DNA from: Pseudomonadota bacterium
Lineage (GTDB): Bacteria > Pseudomonadota > Alphaproteobacteria > Caulobacterales > Aquidulcibacteraceae
Length of the DNA stretch: 64,000 bases
NCBI GenBank assembly: GCA_020161405.1
Contig: JAIUOD010000001.1
Coordinates: 248,001 to 312,000, forward strand
Reading direction: 5' to 3'
Positions 50,009-59,998 of this stretch are shown piece by piece. The notes under the pieces were generated by a model, which was not told where the DNA came from, searched no databases, and saw only the letters and a program-made list of their open reading frames with translations. Within the stretch, counting starts at the first letter, position 1; the number at the start of each line of letters is the position of its first letter. A program made the position numbers and the translations under genes.

Positions 50009-50581
50009 TTGGCCAAAGAATTAAATCAAACACGCATGCGGGATTCAAGACTTGTCGCTTTGGCATGTGTTGGTATTTTCTTTTTTACAAAGCCAGTTTT
50101 TGTTCAAGATACCATTCCCTATGATATTGTAAAATTCCTTGGCTATATGCTTGTAATGATTGCCGCTTTTGGGCGCGTTTTTACAACTGTTTTCTTGGGC
50201 GGTTATAAGAATGAAAAACTTATTAAAGATGGCCCTTTTTCAATGGTTCGCAACCCACTTTATGTGCTTTCATTCATTGGAACTATGGGTGTAAGTTTTT
50301 TAAGTATGCGCCTTGGCATTATTATTATTGCCCCAATCGCAACCGCAGTTATTTATCATTATCTTGTAAAGCGCGAAGAGGCGTTTTTGCTTGAAACTTT
50401 TGGTCAAGAATATCAAGATTATTTGAACCAAGTTCCACGCTTCATTCCTGATTTGAAAAAATATAAATCGCCCGAACATATTGAAGCAACACCAGATAGA
50501 ATCCTTGCCTCACTTTATGATGCCTTATGGTGGGTTTTGATAATTCCACTATTTAGTTTGCTTCAAAATTTCGGTTATTAA
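50009..50581 (+). CDS. Isoprenylcysteine carboxyl methyltransferase-family membrane protein
   Basis: 190 residues, four to five membrane helices. The C-terminal catalytic pattern GPFSMVRNPLYVLSFIGTMG ... REEAFLLETFGQEYQDYLNQVPRFIPDL is that of the ICMT/PEMT family, bacterial members of which methylate lipids or unknown membrane substrates. The start is TTG at 50009 with AGGGGGC upstream; an ATG nine codons later is possible. It is inserted between folC and the accD-side genes in opposite orientation. Confidence 0.82.
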   Translation: MAKELNQTRMRDSRLVALACVGIFFFTKPVFVQDTIPYDIVKFLGYMLVMIAAFGRVFTTVFLGGYKNEKLIKDGPFSMVRNPLYVLSFIGTMGVSFLSMRLGIIIIAPIATAVIYHYLVKREEAFLLETFGQEYQDYLNQVPRFIPDLKKYKSPEHIEATPDRILASLYDALWWVLIIPLFSLLQNFGY

Positions 50582-51237
50582 GCTAATTTAAAATTTTCCG
50601 CTCTTGGAAAAAATTCAATTAATGGCGCCCATTCTGATTTATGGTCGCCAATATTATTTGCCATTTTGGGGTTAGTAAGCGCCCCTTTAGGCGGTATATA
50701 TGAACCGATTGAACGCTTTGGGCGCTCATGCCAATTTAAATTAAAGGCAAAGAATTTTGGAAAATAATATTGACTAGAATATGGTAGATTATCATGTATC
50801 CACCACGCCAATTTTTGCCAGTCACCAACATTGTCGAAATGGTCATAAACTGCGGGAACAATTATTGTGCAAGACGCCCCGGCGAAACCGTATTTATCGC
50901 GCTCATCCCAAATGTGACCTGCAAAATTATTTTCATTTGAGCCGCAAGAATATCCAGACTTTCCCATATTTTGCAATTTAGAGCCAAAGCCATTGACCTC
51001 TTTTGAACGATAGCCAGAACGAATGGCAATACGCCCAAAAACTTCTTGCAAAGGCTCAAGCAAATCTTGGCAAAGCCGTTCGCCAGTTTGAATAGCTAAA
51101 TCAGGATTATCAGGAATATTGGAAAAGCCATGAATTGCGGCAATATCCGAATAAAGAAATTCACGCATAAAAAAATTCTTTGAAAGCCTAATTCTACCAA
51201 AATCATTTAATGCAGAGGTAGAATTTGGCTTTTTCAA
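50578..51237 (-). CDS. Peptidase M15-like protein
   Basis: 219 residues resembling peptidoglycan D,D-carboxypeptidases of the M15 superfamily: LSKNFFMREFLYSDIAAIHGFSNIPDNPDLAI...LCQDLLEPLQEVFGRIAIRSGYRSKEVNGFGS, then NFAGHIWDERDKYGFAGASCTII, where His and Asp fit zinc ligands, and WWIHDNLPYSSQYYFPK near the end. No signal peptide is seen. It follows accD with adjacent codons and may be cotranscribed with the trp-accD genes. Confidence 0.65.
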   Translation of the reverse strand: MKKPNSTSALNDFGRIRLSKNFFMREFLYSDIAAIHGFSNIPDNPDLAIQTGERLCQDLLEPLQEVFGRIAIRSGYRSKEVNGFGSKLQNMGKSGYSCGSNENNFAGHIWDERDKYGFAGASCTIIVPAVYDHFDNVGDWQKLAWWIHDNLPYSSQYYFPKFFAFNLNWHERPKRSIGSYIPPKGALTNPKMANNIGDHKSEWAPLIEFFPRAENFKLA

Positions 51238-52092
51238 TTATGCGGCCTTTTGAAACATCAATATCGATAATAATTTACCAAATGTTGCACGTAAATCTTT
51301 GCGGGCAACAACCATATCAACCATTCCATGTTCTTTTAAATATTCAGAACGTTGAAAACCCGGTGGAAGTTTCTGGCGAATTGTTTGTTCGATAACGCGC
51401 GGCCCCGCAAAACCGATTAATGCGTCAGGTTCGGCAATATGCACATCACCAAGCATTGCATAAGATGCAGTAACACCGCCCGTTGTTGGATCGGTTAAAA
51501 GCACCAAATAAGGGAGTTTTTTCTCACGCAATAAATCAACTGCCAAGGTTGTGCGCGGCATTTGCATAAGGGATAAAATCCCCTCTTGCATACGCGCACC
51601 GCCCGCCGCAGTTACGCAAATTAGGGCACAATTTTTTTCGATTGCGGTTTCGGCGGCTTTAATAAACGCCTCCCCCGCCGCCATACCAAGCGAGCCACCC
51701 ATGAAAGAGAAGTCTTGAACAATTACCACGACATCATGGGCTTTGATTTTGCCAAAACCGATTGTCATACAATCTTGCTTACCGCTATTTGTGCGCGCGG
51801 TTTTTAAGCGATCAACATAGCGTTTATCATCTTTGAATTTAAGTGGGTCTTCAACCACTTCTGGCAATGGAATTTCTTCATAATTGCCATCATCAAATAA
51901 AAACTTAAGGCGCAAATCCGCGCCAATTCGCATATGACGCCCCGATGGCGTTACCCAAAGCGACGCCTCTAAATCTGATTTATAAAGCATATCACCAGTA
52001 TCAGGGCATTTAACCCAAAGATTATCAGGTGTCTCAGATTTCGGTTTTAAAAGTTTATTGATACCGGGACGAATTCTATCTAACCAGCTCAT
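51238..52092 (-). CDS. accD: Acetyl-CoA carboxylase carboxyltransferase beta subunit
   Basis: Transfers CO2 from biotin to acetyl-CoA with AccA. 284 residues; the crotonase-like core ([83 protein letters not shown]) is intact. The N-terminal zinc ribbon, CxxC-x(17-18)-CxxC in E. coli, is reduced here: KCPDTGDML and VTPSGRHM keep one of four cysteines, so zinc binding is unlikely. Loss of these cysteines is seen in other alphaproteobacterial AccD. It overlaps trpA by one base. Confidence 0.95.
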   Translation of the reverse strand: MSWLDRIRPGINKLLKPKSETPDNLWVKCPDTGDMLYKSDLEASLWVTPSGRHMRIGADLRLKFLFDDGNYEEIPLPEVVEDPLKFKDDKRYVDRLKTARTNSGKQDCMTIGFGKIKAHDVVVIVQDFSFMGGSLGMAAGEAFIKAAETAIEKNCALICVTAAGGARMQEGILSLMQMPRTTLAVDLLREKKLPYLVLLTDPTTGGVTASYAMLGDVHIAEPDALIGFAGPRVIEQTIRQKLPPGFQRSEYLKEHGMVDMVVARKDLRATFGKLLSILMFQKAA

Positions 52093-52907
52093 TAGTTTTC
52101 CTTTATTGCAGCTTTATGCATTTTGGCCGCATATTCACCCGCGATTTTGGCGCAATCTTGTTTGTTTTGGAAGGCTTCAAATACAGTATCGACCAAAGCC
52201 GCACCAATTACAACACCATCCGCAAGTTGCGCAGTATCAAATGCTGCTTGTTCGCTTCGAATACCAAAGCCAATGGCAACAGGCAAACCCGCTGCATCAC
52301 GCACTTTTGCAACTTTGTCTTTAATTGCATCTGTATCAATGGCTTTGCCACCTGTTACACCTGCAACTGAGACATAATAAACAAAACCTTTGACACCCTC
52401 TATAACTTTGGGAAGGCGTTTTGCATCAGTTGTTGGTGTCGCAAGGCGTATAAGGGCAATATCTTGGGCATCTAATGCAGTGCGAAGTTCTAAATCCTCT
52501 TCCGGCGGCGCATCAACCACAATCATGCCATCAACACCTGCTTCATTTGCCGCTTTGGCAAATTTATCATAGCCCATGCTTTCGATTGGATTTAAATAAC
52601 CCATCATTACAAGCGCGGTTTGTGAGTTTTTTGCACGGAAATTTTTGGCAATTTCCAAAGTCTTTGCCAATGTCATTTTATTATCAAGCGCGCGAATTGC
52701 CGCTTTTTGAATTGATGGCCCATCTGCCATTGGATCTGAAAATGCAAAGCCCAATTCTAAAACATCCGCGCCATTTTTTGCCAAGGCATCAATAACTTGC
52801 TGCGAAATTTCAGGGGTCGGATCGCCCGCCATTGTATATAAAACAAGTGCGGCACGATTTTCATTTTTGGCTTTTTCAAAAGCGTTAGAAATTCTTGAAA
52901 CTGGCAT
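52092..52907 (-). CDS. trpA: Tryptophan synthase alpha chain
   Basis: Cleaves indoleglycerol phosphate to indole and glyceraldehyde 3-phosphate. 271 residues. [13 protein letters not shown], the catalytic Glu in [17 protein letters not shown], Asp in [13 protein letters not shown], and [14 protein letters not shown] are in place. [10 protein letters not shown] starts one base after the trpB stop, which decides the start. Its stop overlaps the accD start (TAATG). Confidence 0.96.
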   Translation of the reverse strand: MPVSRISNAFEKAKNENRAALVLYTMAGDPTPEISQQVIDALAKNGADVLELGFAFSDPMADGPSIQKAAIRALDNKMTLAKTLEIAKNFRAKNSQTALVMMGYLNPIESMGYDKFAKAANEAGVDGMIVVDAPPEEDLELRTALDAQDIALIRLATPTTDAKRLPKVIEGVKGFVYYVSVAGVTGGKAIDTDAIKDKVAKVRDAAGLPVAIGFGIRSEQAAFDTAQLADGVVIGAALVDTVFEAFQNKQDCAKIAGEYAAKMHKAAIKEN

Positions 52908-52908
52908 T

Positions 52909-54126
52909 CTAACCCCCAATGTCCGAGCCAAGGGCTTTTGCGATTGTGAAAATATCTTTATCGCCGCGACCTGATAAATTCATAACAACAATACCACCTT
53001 TACCAATATCTTGGGCAATCTCACCAATTCTTGCAAGCGCGTGCGCACTTTCCAAAGCTGGAAGAATACCTTCAAGTTTTGCGCAAAGTTGGAACGCTTC
53101 AAGTGCGTCATTATCAGTTGCCGATAAATAGGTTGCGCGTTTTACATCGTTCAAGAATGACAATTCAGGGCCAACGCCAGGGTAATCAAGGCCTGCTGAA
53201 ATTGAATGGGCATCGGTGATTTGCCCATCTGCATCTTGCAATAAATAAGTGCGATTGCCATGAAGCACACCAGGGCGACCACCACGAATTGCGGCGGCGT
53301 GTTTATCGGTATCAAGCCCCTCACCCGCTGCTTCAACGCCAATTAATTTAACTGTTTCATCGGCTAAAAACGGATGGAAAATGCCAAGGGCGTTTGAACC
53401 ACCACCAATACATGCCACCACCGCATCAGGAAGGCGGCCTTCCATTTCTTGTAATTGCACTTTGGTTTCTTTGCCAATCACACTTTGGAAATCACGCACC
53501 ATTGCAGGATATGGGTGTGGGCCTGCCGCTGTTCCGATAATATAAAAAGTATCATCAGGGTTTGATACCCAATCGCGTAACGCCTCATTCATTGCATCTT
53601 TTAGGGTTGCAGTTCCCGAATTAACGGGGCGAACTTCGGCACCCAAAAGGCGCATTCTGAAAACATTCGGGCTTTGGCGTTCAACATCTTTTGCGCCCAT
53701 ATAGACCACACATGGAAGGCCAAAACGCGCGCAAACAGTGGCGGTTGCAACGCCATGTTGCCCTGCGCCAGTTTCAGCAATAATGCGTGTTTTACCCATG
53801 CGCATTGCAAGTAAAATTTGCCCCATACAATTATTAATTTTATGTGCGCCAGTATGATTTAATTCTTCACGCTTAAAATAGATTTTTGCGCCATTATAAT
53901 GTTCGGTAAGGCGTTCGGCAAAATATAATGGGCTTGGGCGGCCGACAAAATGTTTTAAATATCCATCAAGCTCTTTTTGAAATTCAGCATCTTTTTTGGT
54001 GGCTTCATATGCATCGTTTAAAGCCAAAATATTTGGCATTAGGGTTTCGGCAACAAAGCGCCCCCCAAAATGCCCAAAACGCCCATTCGCGTCAGGATAT
54101 TGATCCCAATTATTCGCTTGTGTCAA
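52909..54126 (-). CDS. trpB: Tryptophan synthase beta chain
   Basis: Condenses indole with serine. 405 residues, the usual length. [48 protein letters not shown] with the PLP lysine in [20 protein letters not shown], the phosphate loop [12 protein letters not shown], and GVGPELSFL. The start codon is TTG, with GAGGG four bases upstream and one base after the trpF stop. Confidence 0.97.
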   Translation of the reverse strand: MTQANNWDQYPDANGRFGHFGGRFVAETLMPNILALNDAYEATKKDAEFQKELDGYLKHFVGRPSPLYFAERLTEHYNGAKIYFKREELNHTGAHKINNCMGQILLAMRMGKTRIIAETGAGQHGVATATVCARFGLPCVVYMGAKDVERQSPNVFRMRLLGAEVRPVNSGTATLKDAMNEALRDWVSNPDDTFYIIGTAAGPHPYPAMVRDFQSVIGKETKVQLQEMEGRLPDAVVACIGGGSNALGIFHPFLADETVKLIGVEAAGEGLDTDKHAAAIRGGRPGVLHGNRTYLLQDADGQITDAHSISAGLDYPGVGPELSFLNDVKRATYLSATDNDALEAFQLCAKLEGILPALESAHALARIGEIAQDIGKGGIVVMNLSGRGDKDIFTIAKALGSDIGG

Positions 54127-54127
54127 T

Positions 54128-54772
54128 TTACCCTCTTTTTGAATTTTGTAGAAAGGATTTGATAAGTTCGGGGTTCTTTATTCCCAAAGAACTTTCAATA
54201 CCAGAGGAAACATCGACATTCTTCGCATTTGTTGCAGCAATTGCACCAGAAACATTTTCAGGTTTTAGGCCGCCAGATAAGAACCAATCAAGATTTTGTG
54301 GCAAATCCTTTAATAGATTCCAATCAAATGAAATTCCAAAGCCACCTGCATTAGTGGCGTTTTTTGGTGGCTTTGCATCAAATAGAATAAATTCGGCGAT
54401 ACCAAAATATTGCTGCGCTTTTTGTAAATCTTGTTCGTTTTCAATTCCAAAGGCATGAATTATTTTAAAACCTTGATTTTGAATTTCTTTAATGCGGTCA
54501 ATATTATCAATTGCGTGGATTTGAACATAATCAGGTGAAAATGCAATCTTCAAATCATTTAATAAATTATCATCAGGTGCAACAGTAACCGCGCAAATTT
54601 GTATATTAGGATTTATGACGCGCGCAAATTTCGCCAAATCTTTGGCATCAGCAAGCGCAATATTGCGCGGGCTTTTATCAAAAAAAACAAAGCCCAAAAA
54701 ATCCGCACCATTTTCAACAGCAATACGAACATTAGCTTCATCCTTTAGGCCGCAGATTTTAACTTTTACCAT
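54128..54772 (-). CDS. trpF: Phosphoribosylanthranilate isomerase
   Basis: Isomerises phosphoribosylanthranilate in tryptophan synthesis. 214 residues, a TIM barrel. The catalytic Cys is in [35 protein letters not shown], Asp in [16 protein letters not shown], and [23 protein letters not shown] closes the barrel. The start codon overlaps the mscL stop by one base (TAATG), so translation is coupled. Confidence 0.94.
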   Translation of the reverse strand: MVKVKICGLKDEANVRIAVENGADFLGFVFFDKSPRNIALADAKDLAKFARVINPNIQICAVTVAPDDNLLNDLKIAFSPDYVQIHAIDNIDRIKEIQNQGFKIIHAFGIENEQDLQKAQQYFGIAEFILFDAKPPKNATNAGGFGISFDWNLLKDLPQNLDWFLSGGLKPENVSGAIAATNAKNVDVSSGIESSLGIKNPELIKSFLQNSKRG

Positions 54773-55185
54773 TATTTTTCAACCAAATTCACTTTTTGCT
54801 TTATCATCATATCGCGCATTTCACGCAATAATTCATTTGTAATTTTTGCCTGATCCGACGTGTCGGCTTGATAGATTTTATTGATAATTTTTATCACCGT
54901 AAAAACCGCAAAACCCACAATTAGGAAGGTTATCATTGTATTTAAAACAAGCCCATATTGAATTGCAACTTCAGATATATTTTTTGTAGGGTTTGCAGCG
55001 CGTAAAATCCATTTTAAATGCGAAAAATCAATCTCATTGCCGAATAAAGATACAAAGGGCATGAAAACATATGAAACAATGGTTTCAATAACTTTTGTGA
55101 ATGCCCCGCCAACCGCAACACCAACCGCAAGGTCAATAACTTTTCCACGTAAAATAAATTCTTTAAACTCCTGCGTAATTGCCAT
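54772..55185 (-). CDS. mscL: Large-conductance mechanosensitive channel
   Basis: Pressure-relief channel of 137 residues. FKEFILRGKVIDLAVGVAVGGAFTKVIETIVSYVFMPFVSL (TM1 with the pore-lining Gly/Ala pattern), a periplasmic loop, TM2 GLVLNTMITFLIVGFAVFTVIKIIN, and a C-terminal helix ELLREMRDMM. The frame opens 16 codons earlier, but MAITQEFKEF is the family N-terminus. It is first gene of a run with trpF-trpB-trpA-accD, overlapping trpF by one base. Confidence 0.94.
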   Translation of the reverse strand: MAITQEFKEFILRGKVIDLAVGVAVGGAFTKVIETIVSYVFMPFVSLFGNEIDFSHLKWILRAANPTKNISEVAIQYGLVLNTMITFLIVGFAVFTVIKIINKIYQADTSDQAKITNELLREMRDMMIKQKVNLVEK

Positions 55186-55300
55186 TAATGTCTCCAATAT
55201 TTTTAACTTGAATAAAATACAATATAAATGCAACCGAAACCGGTAAACAATACGAAATTCATGCCTTCTATTATATTTTCAATATATAAAGGAATGCAAA

Positions 55301-55891
55301 ATGTACGAAATTTTCGGCGTACAAAATTATAACCCACTTGAAACAATCTGCGATAGCGCAAATGGAATGATTCCAATTTCACAAAGCACATTATATCTTT
55401 CAGAAAATTCTATTTCTGCTTGGGCATTAATTGAAGAAATAATAAATTGGACCAATCAACAATTCACAAAATCAAATGGTCAATATGGTGACATTCCTGT
55501 CAATGCGCTTCAATTATATTGCGCTAGCCATTACTATTATTACGTAAGCGACTTGGGACATGAAAGCTTTTTAAAAGCTACTATTAATAAAGCGGATGAA
55601 ATATGGCCATATATTTTGGCTGGCTTTTTAAACATGAATGCCAAAGAATATATAGAAGTTTTTCAACAAATGGTTGATTGGTCTGCCCGCAATATTGATG
55701 ATTCAAATGCTATTGAAAATAGCATGGCATTTTTTGAAGAATTAGAAGTCCTTGATTACAAATTCGAGGCTTTAAATTTAATGACCCCATATTGTGAAAT
55801 CGCTACAAATTGGGTTAAAACATGGGATAATATTGAAATTATTCCCGATGGTTTAAGGCATATCACACAAGATGTTGTAAATGCCGCATAA
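55301..55891 (+). CDS. Unknown 196-aa acidic helical protein
   Basis: No signal peptide or membrane segment. Helix-rich and acidic, with LQLYCASHYYYYVSDLGHESFLKATINKADEIWPYILAGFLNMNAKEY resembling the core of DMP19/DUF4375 proteins, though the match is not strong enough to assign. It is divergent from mscL and separate from the fumarylacetoacetase-family gene by 54 bases. Confidence 0.6.
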   Translation: MYEIFGVQNYNPLETICDSANGMIPISQSTLYLSENSISAWALIEEIINWTNQQFTKSNGQYGDIPVNALQLYCASHYYYYVSDLGHESFLKATINKADEIWPYILAGFLNMNAKEYIEVFQQMVDWSARNIDDSNAIENSMAFFEELEVLDYKFEALNLMTPYCEIATNWVKTWDNIEIIPDGLRHITQDVVNAA

Positions 55892-55945
55892 TTAAAAGCT
55901 GATTTCGTTTGCGCTGCATTGCAGCAATCATTATGTTAGTTTCTT

Positions 55946-56953
55946 ATGAAACTAGCTACATTAAAAAACGGGCGTGATGGTCAATTAGTTTTGGTATCAC
56001 GCGATTTACATTATTACACTGACGCAAGCCTTATTGCCCCAACATTACAAAGTGCTTTGGATAATTGGGGAAAATTAGAACCCGAACTTAAAGCACTCGC
56101 CGAATCGCTTGAACATGAGGCAGTTCCACGCGAAAGATTTCATGAACGTGACGCCCATTCGCCTTTACCGCGCGCCTATCATTGGGCGGATGGTTCAGCC
56201 TATGTCAATCATGTTGAATTGGTTCGTAAAGCACGCAATGCAACCCTCCCCGATAGTTTTTGGCACGACCCATTAATGTATCAAGGCGGTTCGGATGATT
56301 TTTCACCACCGCGTTCACCAATTTATCTAAAAGATGAAGCATGGGGCTGTGACCTTGAAGGTGAAGTTGCGGTAATTACTGATGATGTTCCACAAGGCAT
56401 TGATGCAAAATCTGCGCTTTCGCATATTAAATTAATCATGCTTGTAAATGATGTTTCATTGCGCAACCTTATTCCTGATGAATTGGCAAAAGGTTTTGGT
56501 TTCTACCAGTCAAAACCTGCAAGTGCATTTTCACCTGTCGCTATAACACCTGATGAATTGGGTGATAAATGGGTGGATGGTAAATTGCACATGCCACTTT
56601 ATGTCGAAATTGACGATAAACCTTTTGGCAAAGCTAATGCGGGCATTGATATGGTTTTTGACTTTGGTCAATTAATTGCCCATGCCGCAAAAACCCGCAA
56701 CCTTTGCGCGGGTTCAATCATTGGCTCTGGCACTGTGTCAAACAAAGGGCAAGATGGCGGCGCAGGTTTACCAATTTCGCAAGGCGGTGTTGGCTATTCA
56801 TGCATTGCCGAACAAAGATGTATTGAAATGATTAATATGGGCAAATCGACCACCGATTTCCTTAAATTTGGTCAAAAAGTGCGCATTTTCATGGAAGATG
56901 AAAAAGGCCATTCAATTTTTGGCGCTATCGAGCAAAAAGTTGAAAAATTATAG
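55946..56953 (+). CDS. Fumarylacetoacetate hydrolase-family protein
   Basis: 335 residues. The FAH fold with its metal site: LYQGGSDDFSPPRSPIYL, WGCDLEGEVAVITDDVP (Asp/Glu ligands), LIMLVNDVSLRN, KPASAFSPVAITPDELG, and AGSIIGSGTVSNKG. Several members cleave or hydrate acylpyruvates in aromatic or amino-acid breakdown; fumarylacetoacetase itself is possible, but no tyrosine-degradation neighbour is present. A weak hairpin AACCTA/TAGGTT follows near 56970-56990. Confidence 0.87.
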   Translation: MKLATLKNGRDGQLVLVSRDLHYYTDASLIAPTLQSALDNWGKLEPELKALAESLEHEAVPRERFHERDAHSPLPRAYHWADGSAYVNHVELVRKARNATLPDSFWHDPLMYQGGSDDFSPPRSPIYLKDEAWGCDLEGEVAVITDDVPQGIDAKSALSHIKLIMLVNDVSLRNLIPDELAKGFGFYQSKPASAFSPVAITPDELGDKWVDGKLHMPLYVEIDDKPFGKANAGIDMVFDFGQLIAHAAKTRNLCAGSIIGSGTVSNKGQDGGAGLPISQGGVGYSCIAEQRCIEMINMGKSTTDFLKFGQKVRIFMEDEKGHSIFGAIEQKVEKL

Positions 56954-57081
56954 GAAATATAACAACAACCTATATCACTAGGTTATATATTTAATACCTT
57001 TTATCATGCTTGCAAAATGGCAAAATACCAATTATTTGGTGCTTACACGCTTAAAGCTCTGGGGAGGCATAAGGCAAGAAA

Positions 57082-59352
57082 ATGGACAATAATCGTAAAA
57101 GCTTTACCGACCAAGAAGCATTGGATTTTCACAAGTTTCCAACGCCTGGTAAAATTGCAATCACGCCTTCAAAACCGATGGCAACGCAACGTGATTTATC
57201 GCTTGCTTATTCCCCTGGTGTTGCGGTTCCAGTTTTGGCAATCGCAAAAGATGAAAATCTTGCTTATGATTATACTTCAAAGGGCAATTTGGTTGCGGTT
57301 ATTTCAAATGGTACGGCAATTCTAGGGCTTGGAAACCTTGGTGCACTTGCTTCAAAACCTGTTATGGAAGGTAAATCAGTTTTATTCAAACGCTTTGCCG
57401 ATTTGGATTCAATTGATATCGAACTTTCAACCGAAGATCCTGATGAAATTATTTCAACCGTTAAAAATATTGCCGTAACTTTTGGCGGTATTAATCTTGA
57501 AGATATTAAATCCCCTGAATGTTTTATTATTGAAAGCCGCCTTAAAGAGCTTTGTGATATTCCTGTTTTCCATGATGACCAACATGGAACGGCAATTATT
57601 GCGGCGGCGGGCCTTATTAATGCGTGTGAAGTTACAGGGCGTAAATTAGAAGATATTAAAGTTGCGGTTTCTGGCGCGGGTGCGGCCGGTCTTTCATGTA
57701 TCTCACTTATCAAAAGCCTTGGCGTTAAGCATGATAATGTGATTGTTTGTGACCGCGATGGCGTGGTTTATCAAGGGCGCACCAATGGTATGGATCAGTT
57801 TAAATCTGCCCATGCAATAAAAACCGATAAACGCACACTTGCCGAAGCAATGGAAGGGGCGGATGCTTTCCTTGGCCTTTCTGCAAAAGGCGCGGTAAGC
57901 AAGGAAATGGTTGCCACAATGGCGCCAAATCCAATTATTTTTGCGATGGCAAACCCTGACCCTGAAATTACGCCCGAAGAAATTAAAGAAGTGCGTGATG
58001 ATGCGATTATTGCAACTGGGCGTTCTGATTATCCGAACCAAGTGAATAATGTTCTTGGCTTCCCTTATATTTTCCGTGGCGCATTGGATGTTCGTGCGCG
58101 CACCATTAACGAAGAAATGAAACTTGCCGCCGCCAAGGCACTTGCGGCACTTGCGCGCGAAGATGTGCCAGACGAAGTTATGGCGGCATATCATGGGCGT
58201 CAGCTTAAATTTGGGCGCGATTATATAATACCAACACCATTTGACCCACGCCTTATTTCACATGTTCCACCTGCTGTTGCGCAAGCGGCAATGGATACTG
58301 GCGTGGCGCGTATCAAAATTGATGATATGCAAGCTTATATAGACAAACTTGCACAGCGCCTTGACCCAACTGCAAGCTTTATGCAGCGTATGCAAAATAA
58401 TGTTCGTGCCAATCCAAAACGCGTTGTTTTCTGTGAGGGTGAAGACCCTGCTGTTATTCGCGCGGCAATTCAATTCCAACAATTGGAACTTGGCAAAGCA
58501 ATCCTTATTGGACGTGAAGAATTAATTCACCGCAATATGAAATTGGTTGGCATCGACCCATCAGAGGTTGATATCACAATCGATAATGCCCGCCTTTCAG
58601 AGCGTAATGATGATTACACCCAATTCCTATATAATCGCCTGCAGCGTCAGGGATATTTGGCGCGCGATTGCCAACGTATGGTGAATAATGACCGTAACAT
58701 CTTTGGCGCATGTATGGTGGCAATGGATGATGCAGACGGCCTTGTAACAGGTGTAACCCGTACCGCCCACCAGGCGCTACAAGAAGTTAAACGCGCAATC
58801 GATCACGCAAAAAGACAACGCCCAATTGGCGTTTCAATGATGATTGCCAAACATCAAACCCTGTTCATTGCCGACACATCGGTTAATGAAATGCCAGAAG
58901 CGCAAGATTTGGCACAAATCGCCATAGAAGCTGCTGGGTGCGCAAAACGCCTTGGCTTTACACCACGTGTGGCTTTTGTTGCTTTCTCAACCTTTGGGCG
59001 TCCAATGGGTGAAAGGTCGCAAAAATGCCGTGATGCTGTCGCCCTTTTGGATGAGCGTGACGATATTGATTTTGAATATGAAGGCGAAATGTCGGTTGAT
59101 GTAGCGCTTGATGAAGATGCACGCAAACTTTACCCATTCTCACGCCTTACTGGCCCTGCGAATGTTTTGGTTATGCCTGCTATCCATTCGGCACATATTG
59201 CAACAAAATTGATGGAAACATTAGGAGAAGCAACTGTGATTGGGCCAATGATTGTTGGCTTGAAAAAATCGGTTCAAATATGCTCGCTTGGCGCGCCAGT
59301 TTCAGAAATTCTTACTTCAGCAACTTTGGCGGCATATAACGTTAATTCATAA
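57082..59352 (+). CDS. maeB: NADP-dependent malic enzyme with phosphotransacetylase-like domain
   Basis: Decarboxylates malate to pyruvate with NADP reduction. 756 residues. The N-terminal malic domain has FHKFPTPGKIAITPSKPM, DLSLAYSPGVAVP, the metal site DIPVFHDDQHGTAI and the nucleotide-binding VAVSGAGAAGLSCI. From about residue 430 a phosphotransacetylase-like domain follows (RVVFCEGEDPAVIRAA...IGVSMMIAKHQTLFIADTSVNEMP), catalytically inactive but regulatory by acetyl-CoA in MaeB. GGGGAGG lies 18 bases upstream with AAGG closer. A small ORF at 57017 in another frame is not real. Confidence 0.95.
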   Translation: MDNNRKSFTDQEALDFHKFPTPGKIAITPSKPMATQRDLSLAYSPGVAVPVLAIAKDENLAYDYTSKGNLVAVISNGTAILGLGNLGALASKPVMEGKSVLFKRFADLDSIDIELSTEDPDEIISTVKNIAVTFGGINLEDIKSPECFIIESRLKELCDIPVFHDDQHGTAIIAAAGLINACEVTGRKLEDIKVAVSGAGAAGLSCISLIKSLGVKHDNVIVCDRDGVVYQGRTNGMDQFKSAHAIKTDKRTLAEAMEGADAFLGLSAKGAVSKEMVATMAPNPIIFAMANPDPEITPEEIKEVRDDAIIATGRSDYPNQVNNVLGFPYIFRGALDVRARTINEEMKLAAAKALAALAREDVPDEVMAAYHGRQLKFGRDYIIPTPFDPRLISHVPPAVAQAAMDTGVARIKIDDMQAYIDKLAQRLDPTASFMQRMQNNVRANPKRVVFCEGEDPAVIRAAIQFQQLELGKAILIGREELIHRNMKLVGIDPSEVDITIDNARLSERNDDYTQFLYNRLQRQGYLARDCQRMVNNDRNIFGACMVAMDDADGLVTGVTRTAHQALQEVKRAIDHAKRQRPIGVSMMIAKHQTLFIADTSVNEMPEAQDLAQIAIEAAGCAKRLGFTPRVAFVAFSTFGRPMGERSQKCRDAVALLDERDDIDFEYEGEMSVDVALDEDARKLYPFSRLTGPANVLVMPAIHSAHIATKLMETLGEATVIGPMIVGLKKSVQICSLGAPVSEILTSATLAAYNVNS

Positions 59353-59361
59353 TTTCTGACT

Positions 59362-59381
59362 TTGACTTTTTGTTGCCACAA
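59362..59381 (+). promoter_or_regulatory. Shared motif before the DUF4189 gene
   Basis: TTGACTTTTTGTTGCCACAA. The same 20 bases with one change (G for A) recur at 59945-59964 before the Sel1-repeat gene. TTGACT could be a -35 box, but no good -10 lies at the standard distance in either case, and TTG-N6-CAA is a weak inverted repeat, so a common activator or alternative sigma factor is possible. Confidence 0.5.
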
Positions 59382-59440
59382 ATTGAATTTATCCAATAAA
59401 TAATTTATATAAAATATATATTTATTGTTGGATATATTAA

Positions 59441-59923
59441 ATGCGTTACATTTACTTATTTGCTTTACCTTTTTTGTTTGCATTTGTGTCAAATGCAAAT
59501 GCACAATGTCGTGTTGGCTCTGGCCCTGATATGGGTGATGGCATTCCATATTGTTCAGATTTAGGGCCGCAAATTCAGCAATCATATTCACCAAAATGGC
59601 AAACAAAATGGGGCGCTATTGCGATTGACCCTATGGCAAAGACCGGTGGTATTGGTTTTGCTGAAAACTTGAACTCAAAAAAGATAGCCGAAAAATTTGC
59701 AATAGAACAATGTCTTGCAACCGGCGGCTCTAAAACCTGTCGTGTGGAAGTTTCGTATGATAATCAATGCGGCGTAATTGCTTGGGGCGATAAATATTAT
59801 ACAACTGCGAACGCGCAAACTGTTGAAGATGCTTCATCACTTGCACTTGAGCTATGTGACAAAAAAACTGAAAATTGCAAAATCTTTTATTCAAATTGTA
59901 ATTACGCTGTCCAAATTAGATGA
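59441..59923 (+). CDS. Exported DUF4189-type protein
   Basis: 160 residues. A signal peptide (MRYIYLFALPFLFAFVSNANA, cleavage before QCRVG) and a mature domain with the DUF4189 pattern: WGAIAIDPMAKTGGIGFAENLNSKKIAEKFAIEQCLATGGSKTCRVEVSYDNQCGVIAWGDKY, rich in cysteines that should form disulfides. Role unknown. It shares an upstream 20-base motif with the next gene, another exported protein. Confidence 0.78.
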   Translation: MRYIYLFALPFLFAFVSNANAQCRVGSGPDMGDGIPYCSDLGPQIQQSYSPKWQTKWGAIAIDPMAKTGGIGFAENLNSKKIAEKFAIEQCLATGGSKTCRVEVSYDNQCGVIAWGDKYYTTANAQTVEDASSLALELCDKKTENCKIFYSNCNYAVQIR

Positions 59924-59944
59924 AATAAATAAAAGTTTGAATGC

Positions 59945-59964
59945 TTGACTTTTTGTTGCCGCAA
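59945..59964 (+). promoter_or_regulatory. Shared motif before the Sel1-repeat gene
   Basis: TTGACTTTTTGTTGCCGCAA, differing from 59362-59381 at one base. It lies 35 bases before the Sel1 start codon; the first copy lies 60 bases before the DUF4189 start. Confidence 0.5.
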
Positions 59965-59998
59965 TTTCAACCTATCATTTTCCAATAGGAATTTGCGC

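Noticed and set aside
57017..57325. 102-codon basic frame upstream of and within maeB
   Set aside because: It overlaps the malic enzyme gene in another frame and has no homology-like features.
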